A DNA stretch of 61,839 nt from Alphaproteobacteria bacterium (GTDB lineage: Bacteria; Pseudomonadota; Alphaproteobacteria; CAAHEQ01; UBA3637). The notes under the pieces were generated by a model. It saw nothing but the letters and a program-made list of their open reading frames with translations, was not told the DNA's origin and ran no database searches. Made by a program: the position numbers and the translations under genes. The stretch's first letter is position 1. Every line of letters begins with the position of its first letter. The stretch is from positions 1-61,839 of the forward strand of contig JAGCVC010000021.1 of NCBI GenBank assembly GCA_017962565.1, in the 5' to 3' direction. Positions 1 to 7,608 of this stretch are shown here, piece by piece.

Positions 1-26
1 CGCTCTACCGACTGAGCTATATCCCC
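1..26 (-). tRNA. tRNA, 5' part only (cut by window edge)
   Basis: Read on the minus strand, the first 26 bases give a 7-nt acceptor strand GGGGATA, the spacer TA, a D-stem GCTC/GAGC and a D-loop with the usual AG...GG pattern. The anticodon and 3' half lie outside the window, so the isotype cannot be read. The GGGG...GAGCG start resembles tRNA-Ala, but that is a guess. The gene is transcribed away from the window, upstream of and divergent in position from nothing else visible; pgm ends about 50 bases away on the same strand. Confidence 0.85.
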
Positions 27-78
27 GCCGAACAGGTTGGCATTATTACATATTCATCCGTTTTTGTCAATAAGCAAT

Positions 79-1710
79 TTAAGTAATAACAGACGGTTCT
101 TTGCGTCCTGTTATCTGTGATAAACGGCTGATTTTCAGTGCCGCTTTAATTAATTTAGCCAATGCTTTTTGCGTGTCTAGTTCCATTTGTTGCGGCTTTT
201 TGACCAATTTTTCAAAGTAAATGCGGATTGTTGCGCCTTGTGTTCCCGTGCCGGACATTCTGAAAATAACGCGCTCACCCGATTTAAAGAAAATACGGAT
301 GCCTTGATGCAAACTTTTTTCTTTTGTTACGGGGTCTTTATATGAAAATTCGTCCGCTTTTTTAATGATAAGTCCATCAACGGTTTTTCCTTTTAATTCG
401 GGTAATTTTTTAATCAGCCCATCCATCATTTGTTTAGCTGCGTTGGCATCTACACCTTCAAAGTCATAACGTGAGTAATAGCAGCGGCCATAGGTTGCCC
501 AGAAATTTTTCACGACTTGTTCAACAGAAAGGCCTGTTTTTGCTAGAATGTTCAGCCAAAATAAAATTGCCCACAATCCGTCTTTTTCTCTGATGTGATT
601 TGAACCGGCACCAAAACTTTCTTCACCACAAAAAACAATACGGTTTGCATCCATTAAAGAGCCGAAAAATTTCCAACCTGTCGGTACTTCATACATATCC
701 CATCCGTTTGCTTTTGCAACCAAATCCAATGCTCGACTTGTCGGCATAGAACGTGCAACGCCGGAAATGGATTTTTTATAACCTTTTGTGATGTCTGCAT
801 ATGAGGCCAAAATAGCAATTGAATCGCTGGGGTTAACGAAAAACTTTTTACCCAAGACCATATTGCGATCACCGTCACCGTCAGAAGCTGCACCCATATC
901 AGAGGCTTTATTGCTGTACATAAAGTCCACTAATTTTTTAGCATAAGTTAAATTCGGATCGGGATGTCCGCCACCAAAATCCGGTAAAGGTATTCCGTTT
1001 GTGACGGTTCCTTTTGGGGCTCCCAAACGATTTTCAAAAATTTCTTTGGCATACGGACCTGTAACGGCATTTAACGCATCATAACGCAAAGAAAAACCAT
1101 TTTTAAACAGCGTGCGTATTGCTTTAAAATCAAATAATTTTTCCATTAAATCTGCATAATTTTTAACCGGATCAATAATCATAACTTCTGTTTTACCAAA
1201 AGTTTTTGTTTTAATTTTCATCAAATCAATATCCGGCATTTTTGCAATTTTGTAAGAATCTATTTTTTGTGTTTGTTCGTAAATAGCGTTAGTAACGCTT
1301 TCGGGGGCAGGCGCACCGTTTTTGCCGTCAAATTTAATTCCAAAATCACCGTTGATGCCACCGGGATTATGGCTGGCACTTAAAATGATGCCTCCGTCTG
1401 TTTTGTTTTTACGTATTTCCACGGATGCTGCCGGTGTGGATAAATATCCGTTTTGTCCGACAATAATTTGTTTTGCTTCACCGGCAATAGCCATTTTTAA
1501 AATAATTTGTATAGATTCGCTGTTATAAAAACGTCCATCACCACCCAAAACTAATCTTTTGCCTTTGATTTGGATGACATTGAATAAAGATTGAATAAAA
1601 TTTTGCAAATAATTATTTTGCTCAATAAAAACTTTTGTTTTTTTGCGTAATCCGGATGTTCCGGGTTTTTGATCAGAATATGGTTTAGTTGAAATAGTTT
1701 CGATTTGCAT
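79..1710 (-). CDS. pgm: phosphoglucomutase (alpha-D-glucose phosphate-specific)
   Basis: Interconverts glucose-1-phosphate and glucose-6-phosphate in the cytoplasm, linking glycolysis to glycogen and surface-sugar synthesis. The 543-residue protein has all alpha-D-phosphohexomutase signatures in order: the phosphoserine loop SASHNPGG (Ser113), the metal loop DGDGDR (277-282), the sugar-binding loop CGEESFG (361-367) and a C-terminal phosphate loop RMSGTGTQ near residue 500. Length and the N-terminal TKPYSDQKPGTSG fit the eukaryote-like PGM1 subtype also found in alphaproteobacteria, rather than PgcA or ManB/GlmM. The ATG is preceded at 7 nt by AGGGAG, which sits inside a terminator-like hairpin (see next entry). 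Intact; no odd residues seen. The subtype is a motif-based call. Confidence 0.95.
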   Translation of the reverse strand: MQIETISTKPYSDQKPGTSGLRKKTKVFIEQNNYLQNFIQSLFNVIQIKGKRLVLGGDGRFYNSESIQIILKMAIAGEAKQIIVGQNGYLSTPAASVEIRKNKTDGGIILSASHNPGGINGDFGIKFDGKNGAPAPESVTNAIYEQTQKIDSYKIAKMPDIDLMKIKTKTFGKTEVMIIDPVKNYADLMEKLFDFKAIRTLFKNGFSLRYDALNAVTGPYAKEIFENRLGAPKGTVTNGIPLPDFGGGHPDPNLTYAKKLVDFMYSNKASDMGAASDGDGDRNMVLGKKFFVNPSDSIAILASYADITKGYKKSISGVARSMPTSRALDLVAKANGWDMYEVPTGWKFFGSLMDANRIVFCGEESFGAGSNHIREKDGLWAILFWLNILAKTGLSVEQVVKNFWATYGRCYYSRYDFEGVDANAAKQMMDGLIKKLPELKGKTVDGLIIKKADEFSYKDPVTKEKSLHQGIRIFFKSGERVIFRMSGTGTQGATIRIYFEKLVKKPQQMELDTQKALAKLIKAALKISRLSQITGRKEPSVIT

Positions 1711-1755
1711 AAAAAAACTCCCTATAATGTTTATTTTTTCATCATAGGGAGTTTT
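1711..1755 (-). terminator. hairpin with U-tract: mipZ terminator containing the pgm SD
   Basis: A perfect 12-bp inverted repeat (arms 1714-1725 and 1744-1755, 18-nt loop) is followed on the minus strand by seven T residues that run directly into the pgm ATG. It lies 21 bases after the mipZ stop, so it looks like an intrinsic terminator. The distal arm also contains AGGGAG, the only plausible Shine-Dalgarno for pgm. Termination of mipZ transcripts and access to the pgm start would therefore use the same bases. Direct observation of the repeat; function is inferred. Confidence 0.75.
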
Positions 1756-1776
1756 ACTTTAAAATTCAAATAAATT

Positions 1777-2541
1777 TTATAAAACGGAATGGGCCAACGT
1801 ACGAACCTCTTGACGTGCAGCAATATTTGACATTGACAACGGCATATGCAAACCGTTTTCGCGTAAATCCATCATTGTTAATCCTTTTAAGAACAATTCG
1901 CGGAAAACAACACGTTCCGTAATACCGCCGGCAACTTTAAAATGAACACGTTCCGACAAAGAATTCAATAATTCTTCCATTGTTTGTTTGTTTTTGTTTT
2001 TAAAAGGTGATAAACGATTACGTGTTACAACCCAATTGAGGGGGGCTTTTTTCATCAAATTTCTTTTTTGACGCACAGACCAAACGCGTTCTGCATAATG
2101 ACTGGGTCCTTTAATGCGCATAGTTTGGCCATCTACAAAGCCCAAAACATCTAAATCAATCAAACTGTCATTAATCGGTGTAACCAATGTGTCGGCTTGG
2201 AATAATGCTTCCATAGTTAAAGCAGAATCGGTTCCCGGTGTATCCAGAACAATAATGTCATAATCATTTCCTAAACGTTCCAATTGAGTGCGTAAGAATA
2301 AAATTTCATTAGATACGTTGGCTATGCGAATATGATCCGGCATAGGCAATTCCAAGTTATTTTTTTGTGCAAAAGCACGGCGATTTTCCAAATATCTGGA
2401 TAAAGTACCTTGACGACCATCCAAATCCAAAGTCGCTACTTTTTTGCCTTCACGCAGCCATGTAACGATTAAATGCATGGCCAAAGTTGATTTACCTGTT
2501 CCCCCTTTTTCATTCCCCAAAACGACAATTTTTGCTTTCAT
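1777..2541 (-). CDS. mipZ: MipZ-type ParA ATPase (division-site positioning)
   Basis: ParA/MinD-superfamily ATPase. In alphaproteobacteria MipZ binds ParB near the origin, forms a gradient and blocks FtsZ assembly away from midcell. Residues from the chosen start: deviant Walker A NEKGGTGKST at 10-19, the MipZ-typical stretch LDLDGRQ followed by RYLENRRA at about 38-55, and the switch DTPGTDS at 100-106. A longer reading frame from 2613 exists, but a near-consensus promoter sits inside that extension and an AAAGGTG ribosome site precedes the ATG at 2541, so the 254-residue form is preferred. There is no parB next to it, so this is not a par operon copy. MipZ rather than ParA is called from the DLDxRQ and NRRA motifs. 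Confidence 0.85.
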   Translation of the reverse strand: MKAKIVVLGNEKGGTGKSTLAMHLIVTWLREGKKVATLDLDGRQGTLSRYLENRRAFAQKNNLELPMPDHIRIANVSNEILFLRTQLERLGNDYDIIVLDTPGTDSALTMEALFQADTLVTPINDSLIDLDVLGFVDGQTMRIKGPSHYAERVWSVRQKRNLMKKAPLNWVVTRNRLSPFKNKNKQTMEELLNSLSERVHFKVAGGITERVVFRELFLKGLTMMDLRENGLHMPLSMSNIAARQEVRTLAHSVL

Positions 2542-2584
2542 TTTTTTTGATACACCTTTTGAATACACGAAAAAACCGGCGTCC

Positions 2585-2613
2585 AATATAAAATAAAAAA
2601 GAGTTTCTGTCAA
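2585..2613 (-). promoter_or_regulatory. sigma70-type promoter for mipZ
   Basis: On the minus strand TTGACA (2613-2608), a 17-nt spacer and TATATT (2590-2585). Transcription would start near 2578, leaving a leader of about 35 nt before the ATG at 2541. The -35 hexamer is perfect and the -10 is 5 of 6. Confidence 0.75.
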
Positions 2614-2671
2614 GCAAAAATATAGACAAAAAATTTAAAACTTTGATAGGGTGTTTTTTTGTATTTTTGAC

Positions 2672-2697
2672 AAAAAGAAAAAGCCCCGAAGGGCTTT
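2672..2697 (-). terminator. intrinsic terminator after the coiled-coil gene
   Basis: On the minus strand AAAGCCC-TTCG-GGGCTTT, a 7-bp stem closed by a UUCG tetraloop, runs into a T-rich tract (TTTTTCTTTTTG). It lies 25 bases beyond the stop of the gene at 2723-3130. Confidence 0.85.
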
Positions 2698-2722
2698 CCT
2701 TTTGTTGTTTTTTCAGCAAAAT

Positions 2723-3130
2723 CTATTTTGCGGATTGTTGCAAGTTTGCTAAATTTCTTTTCAAATCTTCCGAAGCCTTTCTAATGCGTTCGTTTGCTGC
2801 TGTTATAGTAGCATTTGTTTCATTCTTTACTCTTTCGAAGTTTTCTTGCGCATTTTTAGCTTCTAATTGAGCACGTTCGATTTGAGCTTGTGCATCGGCG
2901 ATTCTTTTTTCGGAATCTTTTTTAACGTCATCAAAACGTTTTTGTGCATCCGCTATTTCTTTTTCTGCTTTTTCTATTGTTTTTTTGCTTTCTTTTTGAT
3001 AAGCATCAATTTGTTTTTGAACGGAAGCTTTATTTTCCTCTTTAACGGAAAAAGAAAGCGATTCGTCTGCGGCAAAAGCCGGTACCATTAAAAACAATCC
3101 CAAAGTTAATCCTAAAATAATTTTTTTCAT
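2723..3130 (-). CDS. exported coiled-coil protein of unknown function
   Basis: 135 residues. A clear signal peptide (MKKIILGLTLGLFLMVPAFA, cleavage expected after AFA at residue 20) is followed by about 110 residues of almost continuous charged alpha-helix. The helix is rich in Lys, Glu, Ala and Gln, with a heptad-like spacing and several near-repeats of the form AEKEIADAQKRF / SEKRIADAQAQI. No cysteines, no lipobox, no recognisable catalytic motif. It is the last gene of a minus-strand unit, 9 bases behind the secretion-type ATPase, and ends at a good terminator. It could be a periplasmic spacer or chaperone-like protein (OmpH/Skp style), but it lacks features that would decide. The function is unknown. 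Confidence 0.8.
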   Translation of the reverse strand: MKKIILGLTLGLFLMVPAFAADESLSFSVKEENKASVQKQIDAYQKESKKTIEKAEKEIADAQKRFDDVKKDSEKRIADAQAQIERAQLEAKNAQENFERVKNETNATITAANERIRKASEDLKRNLANLQQSAK

Positions 3131-3139
3131 CTTCTCCTC

Positions 3140-4537
3140 CTATATGTTTTCGAATAAAGGTTTGCCTTGAATCATCTTTGCCGTTTGCGCTTCCATCAAG
3201 GTGGCCAGGTTAATCTTACCATCACGGATAACCATGCGCATTTGGTCTGCTTCCATAGGATTGGGGTTAGCAAAACAATAACTCAACACCGGCGTTAATT
3301 TTTGAGTACCCGTCAATTTTTGGTGAATAACACCCAAAATACCACGAGCAAGCAAGTCAGCGGCCAATTCTTCGTTCATACCAGATGCTCCGGCGTATTT
3401 AATAAGAGAGCCTAATCCATCTTCCAAGTTATTCGCGTGAATTGTGGAAATAACTAAGTGTCCGGAAGTTGATGCACGTAAAAGTTCACTTGCCGTTTCA
3501 CCGGTACGAGTCTCACCGACTAAGATATAACGAGGTTTTGAACGTAAAGCAGAACGCAATCCCAATTCCCAGTTGTTGTTTACAACTTCTGTTTGTTTGC
3601 ACAAACCTAACCCGCCACTTTTGGCTTGATATAAACCATCAAGCGGCATTTCGGGAGGGTCTTCAACCGTGTAAGCAAATCCGCCTTCGTTTTCCAAAAA
3701 GTATTTTAATAAAGCTGTCGCGGTTGTTGTTTTACCCATACCGGTAGGACCACATAACAAAATCAAACCGGTGGCCCCATTTAATGAAGTTAAATACTTA
3801 ACCAAAATTTCCGGCATACCTAATTGATAAACGCTTGGAACTTCTCTTGGCATACGTCGTGCCGTGTAGTGAATTCCGGTCACGGTTTTAATTCGTTCAA
3901 TACGGTAAAGAGATAATCCATAGTGAATTGAATAGCTGGACGAACCTTGGAAGCCTTCTTCCAAAGCTTTATGGAAATCCATCAAATCTTCTGCTTCGAA
4001 AACTTTCAAGCCAAATTGAGTCTTTTTATCACGAACGTAAGCAATTTTTTCCGGAGTGAAATACAAGTCGGAGAACCAGACATCATCAATTTTTGGAGCG
4101 GAGGGTTCCTCTTTTGGTTGCTCTATGACTTGTTGGGCTAAACCGGAAGAAGCTTCTTCTTTTTCCTCACTTTCACTTGAAACAGAAATTGGATCCAAAA
4201 CCGGTTTTTCAAGTGGTTCTGAAACTAATGAAGATTCCTCGGTTGATGTTCCTGCCGCAGCGGAACTTTCTGTTTTTTCCGGAACAGGAGGTAAATTTGT
4301 TGTATCTTCGATTAAATCCTTTTCATCCAATATCTCTGTTGCGGACAAAAATTTAGGTGCCTGAGTCACAGGTGCTTCGGCAGGTTGTTGTTCTGAAACC
4401 GACTGTGCAGGTTGTTGTGGTTGTTCAGGCGGTAATTCCGCAGCCGGCAAAATTCCAGGAGCTTTAGGAATATCCGGTGTTTTTGGTACAGACGCTGATT
4501 TTTTATCATTGTCTTGATGCTTTGATGAAAAAAACAT
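3140..4537 (-). CDS. PilT/DotB/VirB11-superfamily secretion ATPase
   Basis: Hexameric motor ATPase of the type II/IV secretion and type IV pilus class. About 150 N-terminal residues are Pro/Glu/Ser-rich and probably disordered. They are followed by a PAS-like N-domain (about 150-235) and the motor domain: Walker A GPTGMGKTTT (263-272), the Asp box region YTVEDPPEMP, a Walker B region YILVGETRTGET and the His box STIHANN. The arrangement matches PilT and DotB/TraJ-like retraction or recycling ATPases more than GspE/PilB, because the tetracysteine zinc motif of PilB is absent. No other pilus or secretion genes flank it; the partner downstream is a periplasmic coiled-coil protein. The exact subfamily is unresolved. 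The giant prepilin-headed protein at 56.9 kb is a possible distant functional partner (inference). Confidence 0.8.
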   Translation of the reverse strand: MFFSSKHQDNDKKSASVPKTPDIPKAPGILPAAELPPEQPQQPAQSVSEQQPAEAPVTQAPKFLSATEILDEKDLIEDTTNLPPVPEKTESSAAAGTSTEESSLVSEPLEKPVLDPISVSSESEEKEEASSGLAQQVIEQPKEEPSAPKIDDVWFSDLYFTPEKIAYVRDKKTQFGLKVFEAEDLMDFHKALEEGFQGSSSYSIHYGLSLYRIERIKTVTGIHYTARRMPREVPSVYQLGMPEILVKYLTSLNGATGLILLCGPTGMGKTTTATALLKYFLENEGGFAYTVEDPPEMPLDGLYQAKSGGLGLCKQTEVVNNNWELGLRSALRSKPRYILVGETRTGETASELLRASTSGHLVISTIHANNLEDGLGSLIKYAGASGMNEELAADLLARGILGVIHQKLTGTQKLTPVLSYCFANPNPMEADQMRMVIRDGKINLATLMEAQTAKMIQGKPLFENI

Positions 4538-4574
4538 TTTGCCTCTCTTTGAAAATTGGTTTTTTATACTTTTT

Positions 4575-5393
4575 TTAGTATGGATTCTTTTTTATTAATA
4601 TATTCTTAACAGAGGCATAAAAAACAGTTAAAACATAAAAAGTTAAGCAAACAACAACGATACTTGCTCCAACCGGTATGTCTAACTTGAAAGACAGCCA
4701 TAAACCGATGACCGAAGAAAACATGGCTATTAAAGTTGCAAAAAAGGCCATTTTTTCAGGCGTTTTTGAAATCGGACGAGCTGCAAGTGCGGGGATAACA
4801 AAAAAAGCAGGAGCCAGCAATGCCCCCATAAATTTCAAAGCAACAGCAATGAAAAAACCAACCGACACAAAGAAAATAAATTGAAGTTGATTTAACGGTA
4901 ATTTGTTTGCTTTTGCCAAATCGGGACTGATTGCCATTAAAACCCATTTTTTCCAACAGGTAATCAAAACAAAACCCAAAATTAAATCCAAAATTAAAAG
5001 GTGAAAGAATTCACCCTTGCTGACAATCAAAATATCACCCAAAAAGGCATGCATTAATGCCGAATGTCCTTGTCCGCCGTTTGATAAAGAAAACAGTACA
5101 ATCGCCAACGACATAGACGCTTGCATCAAAAAGGCCATAATTGTATCCAAAGTATTTTGTTTGTTTTTTGTTAAAAACCATAAAAAGAAAGCCCAAACAA
5201 CAGACAAAATAAGTAAAGAAATATCTTCATTCAATCCGGCTAATGCTCCGACAGCCAATCCCAATAAAGCACCATGCGATAATGCATCACCCAAACAAGC
5301 AACACGGTGCCAAACCATCTGGCAACCATAGGCGCCGGATAACAGCGAAATTCCAATCAATGTTAAAAAAGGATAAAGCATTATTTCAAACAT
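4575..5393 (-). CDS. znuB: zinc/manganese ABC transporter permease
   Basis: Inner-membrane channel of a ZnuABC-type metal importer. The roughly 272-residue protein has eight or so hydrophobic segments and the ABC-3 family hallmarks: an early GCQMVWHRVACLGDALSHG stretch (the conserved ALSHA/G region that contacts the ATPase), and later APAFFVIPALAA. The gene overlaps the end of znuC by 13 to 19 bases, so the two are translationally coupled. The start is ambiguous: a TTG at 5399 has better spacing from AAGGAA, while the ATG at 5393 gives the more usual codon. A specific metal cannot be proved from the permease; zinc is inferred from the histidine-rich tail of the adjacent ATPase and family context. 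Confidence 0.9.
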   Translation of the reverse strand: MFEIMLYPFLTLIGISLLSGAYGCQMVWHRVACLGDALSHGALLGLAVGALAGLNEDISLLILSVVWAFFLWFLTKNKQNTLDTIMAFLMQASMSLAIVLFSLSNGGQGHSALMHAFLGDILIVSKGEFFHLLILDLILGFVLITCWKKWVLMAISPDLAKANKLPLNQLQFIFFVSVGFFIAVALKFMGALLAPAFFVIPALAARPISKTPEKMAFFATLIAMFSSVIGLWLSFKLDIPVGASIVVVCLTFYVLTVFYASVKNILIKKNPY

Positions 5394-6067
5394 GAACAAA
5401 CCGTTCCTTCCAATGTATGAACATGATCATGATGATGTGTATATGGCACTTTATCAAACAAAGAATAATTTTTGACTTTATCCGGTTTTCCTTGACAACA
5501 TAAATGACCGTTCAAGCATAAAACTTGATTTGAACGCGCCAAAACAAAATTTAAATCGTGAGAAGCCATAATAATGCAACAACCGCTTTGTTTTTGGTAA
5601 TCAAAAATCAGCTGATACATTTGATTTTCGCCGGATACATCCAAACCTTGTGTCGGTTCATCCAATAATAATAAATCCGGTTTATTTTGAAGCGCATAAG
5701 CCAATAAAACACGTTGCATTTCACCGCCGGACAAAGTTGACATATTTGATTTGGATAAATATTCGGCTCCGACTTTTTCCAAACAATCAGTGTTTTTTAA
5801 AAAACGTTGCACCGTCAACGGCATGTTCGGGTCAAAAGATATTTTTTGAGGCATATATCCGATACGCGTATTTTTACGGATTAAAATACGTCCGTTTGTC
5901 GGTTTTTCTATACCTAATATTAATTTCAATAATGTACTTTTTCCGCCACCGTTTGGTCCGACCAAAGTCGTTAATTGATTTTTTTGAAAAACGGCAGATA
6001 TGTCCGTCAGCAAGGTCTTTCCTTGCGGGGCAAAAGAAACATGTTGAACAGTTGCTTGTGTAATCAT
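5381..6067 (-). CDS. znuC: zinc ABC transporter ATP-binding protein
   Basis: 228-residue ABC ATPase powering the importer. Walker A GPNGGGKST (37-45), signature LSGGEMQRV, Walker [13 protein letters not shown] and the switch His in MASHDLNFV are all present. The C-terminus is histidine- and cysteine-rich (THHHDHVHTLEG, then VCSC), which is common in metal-transport ATPases and supports zinc as substrate or as a sensing ligand. It is the first gene of znuC-znuB and is transcribed divergently from znuA. Confidence 0.92.
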   Translation of the reverse strand: MITQATVQHVSFAPQGKTLLTDISAVFQKNQLTTLVGPNGGGKSTLLKLILGIEKPTNGRILIRKNTRIGYMPQKISFDPNMPLTVQRFLKNTDCLEKVGAEYLSKSNMSTLSGGEMQRVLLAYALQNKPDLLLLDEPTQGLDVSGENQMYQLIFDYQKQSGCCIIMASHDLNFVLARSNQVLCLNGHLCCQGKPDKVKNYSLFDKVPYTHHHDHVHTLEGTVCSCLK

Positions 6068-6137
6068 TATTTATCCTTGATTTTTCTGCAAAGTATTTTA
6101 TAGTAAATGCAGTTGATTTGCAATAAAGGATTTTCAA
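6068..6137. promoter_or_regulatory. znuC/znuA divergent control region
   Basis: Seventy bases separate the two start codons. On the plus strand TTGATT (6077-6082), a 16-nt spacer and TATAGT (6099-6104) form a plausible znuA promoter. An imperfect palindrome ATTT..TA..AAAT centred at 6101/6102 (6095-6108) overlaps the -10, flanked by CTGCA and TGCAG. This is where a Zur-type repressor would be expected, but the match to known Zur boxes is weak. Confidence 0.4.
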
Positions 6138-6992
6138 ATGAAACGTATTTTTTTATTTTTTATGGCGGTTTTTATTTCTTTTCCGGCATTTGCAGCCAAT
6201 AAAATTGTTGCAACTTATCCGCCAATACAATCTTTGGTTTGGGCTGTTACGGAAGGTGTTACACCCGTCAACTTGATGTTTGTTAAGCAACAAGAATCAC
6301 ATCATGATGTTCAATTAAAACCATCTCAAATGAAGACTTTACAAGGGGCAGATATTATTTTTTATGCTTCAGATGATTTGGAAACGTTTATGAAAGACGC
6401 TGTGGCTGCTGTTGCGCCAAAAGCAAAAGTTTTTTCATTAGCAAATGAAATACCTAATTTAACTTTATTACCAACAACGTTGGATCCGGAAAAAAAGGAT
6501 ATGCATTATTGGTTGGATTATCGTAATGCACTTTTGATGATTGATAAAATAGCCGAAATCATGATTCAATTAGATCCTAAAAATGAAAAAAAATATCTTG
6601 CCAATCGTGAAAAAGCCAGAACACGCATAGACAGTTTGAAATTCTTTGAACGTCCGGAAGAAACAAAAAAATTTCTTGCTTTCCATGATGGTTTTGGGTA
6701 TATGGCGGACAGTTTGGATTTAAATATCAAAACAGCTGATTATGATATTGAAAACATAAATACGCCTAAATTGCTCAATCAAATAAAACAACAAATTGAT
6801 CAAGAGCAAGCTGATTGTTATTTGGTTGATCCTCATATTCCTTCACGGCATTTACGTTCATTGGGTTTAAAGGGAAATAATGTTATAAAAACAGATGCTT
6901 TTGGTTGGAATATTACAGGGGGTGTCGGACAATATTACCTGATGATGCGTTGGAATTTGGACAGATTGGTTAAATGCAAAGCAAAAAAATAA
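6138..6992 (+). CDS. znuA: zinc ABC transporter substrate-binding protein
   Basis: 284-residue periplasmic metal-binding protein (cluster A-I family). A signal peptide ends in FPAFA (about residue 19). The mature protein starts with the family's IVATYPPIQSLVWAVTEGV strand. Metal-ligand candidates are visible: His in ESHHDVQLKPSQ (about residue 56), His in DMHYWLDYRNA, His in LAFHDGFGYMA, and Asp near the C-terminus in KTDAFGWNI. Unlike many ZnuA proteins there is no long His/Asp-rich loop. It is divergent from znuCB, completing the importer. No gene follows closely; the next promoter is that of rimP. Confidence 0.92.
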   Translation: MKRIFLFFMAVFISFPAFAANKIVATYPPIQSLVWAVTEGVTPVNLMFVKQQESHHDVQLKPSQMKTLQGADIIFYASDDLETFMKDAVAAVAPKAKVFSLANEIPNLTLLPTTLDPEKKDMHYWLDYRNALLMIDKIAEIMIQLDPKNEKKYLANREKARTRIDSLKFFERPEETKKFLAFHDGFGYMADSLDLNIKTADYDIENINTPKLLNQIKQQIDQEQADCYLVDPHIPSRHLRSLGLKGNNVIKTDAFGWNITGGVGQYYLMMRWNLDRLVKCKAKK

Positions 6993-7000
6993 AAAAGGGC

Positions 7001-7029
7001 TTGCAATAACAAAAAGAATCGTGTATAAA
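7001..7029 (+). promoter_or_regulatory. sigma70 promoter of the rimP-nusA-infB operon
   Basis: TTGCAA (7001-7006), 17-nt spacer, TATAAA (7024-7029). Expected start near 7036, giving a 70-nt leader containing the terminator-like hairpin annotated next. Confidence 0.75.
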
Positions 7030-7056
7030 TAAAGCATACTCGTTAATTAATTTAAA

Positions 7057-7086
7057 GGGTGGGACTTGAAAAAGTCCCGCCTTTTT
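7057..7086 (+). terminator. leader hairpin with U-tract (candidate attenuator) before rimP
   Basis: A GC-rich stem (7058-7067 with 7072-7081, one G-U pair) closed by a GAAA tetraloop is followed by five T residues. It lies between the promoter and rimP rather than behind a gene (znuA stops 65 bases earlier, before the promoter), so it would act on the rimP-nusA transcript itself. NusA is known to feed back on its own operon in E. coli by affecting leader termination; similar control here is inference. Confidence 0.75.
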
Positions 7087-7105
7087 CAATAAAAGAAGGG
7101 TGAAA

Positions 7106-7597
7106 ATGGATATTGTACAGAAAATAACAAAAATCGTTGAACCGACTTTGACCGACCGCGGTTTTGAGCTGGTGCGCGTTTTGTTTCAAGGTGCGGATAC
7201 CAATAACACTTTGCAGATTATGGTGGAACGTGCTGACCATACAGATATGAAAGCAGACGACTGTGAAAGTTTGTCGCGTGCTTTATCTGCTGTTTTGGAT
7301 GTGGAAGATGTAATCCAATCCCGTTATGTTTTGGAAGTAACATCTCCCGGTATTGACAGACCATTGGTTAAATTGGCGGATTATGAACGCTTTGTCGGTC
7401 GTGAAGCTAAAATTGAAACGATGGTGCCTGTTGATGGCCGCAAGCGTTTCAAAGGCAAATTATTGGGTGTTGATGGTAATAATGTTCAAATTGATTTTGA
7501 AGGTCAAAAGCAAAATATAGATTTTTCAATTATCAGTAAAGCTAAATTAGTTTTAACTGATGAATTGGTGGCTCAATTGTTGAAAGGTAAAAAGTAA
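7106..7597 (+). CDS. rimP: ribosome maturation factor RimP
   Basis: Assists 30S subunit assembly. 163 residues with the RimP N-domain (VEPTLTDRGFELVRVLFQG), the conserved VTSPGIDRPL motif near residue 85-95 and a C-terminal SH3-like domain. A GTG at 7100 is in frame, but the AGAAGGG ribosome site overlaps it; the ATG at 7106 has the correct 5-nt spacing. It is the first gene of the operon and is followed after 11 bases by nusA, the universal order. Confidence 0.95.
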   Translation: MDIVQKITKIVEPTLTDRGFELVRVLFQGADTNNTLQIMVERADHTDMKADDCESLSRALSAVLDVEDVIQSRYVLEVTSPGIDRPLVKLADYERFVGREAKIETMVPVDGRKRFKGKLLGVDGNNVQIDFEGQKQNIDFSIISKAKLVLTDELVAQLLKGKK

Positions 7598-7608
7598 AGG
7601 AAAGAAAA

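Noticed and set aside
2542-2613. N-terminal extension of mipZ
   Set aside because: A near-consensus promoter lies inside it and the extension has no ribosome site or family similarity.
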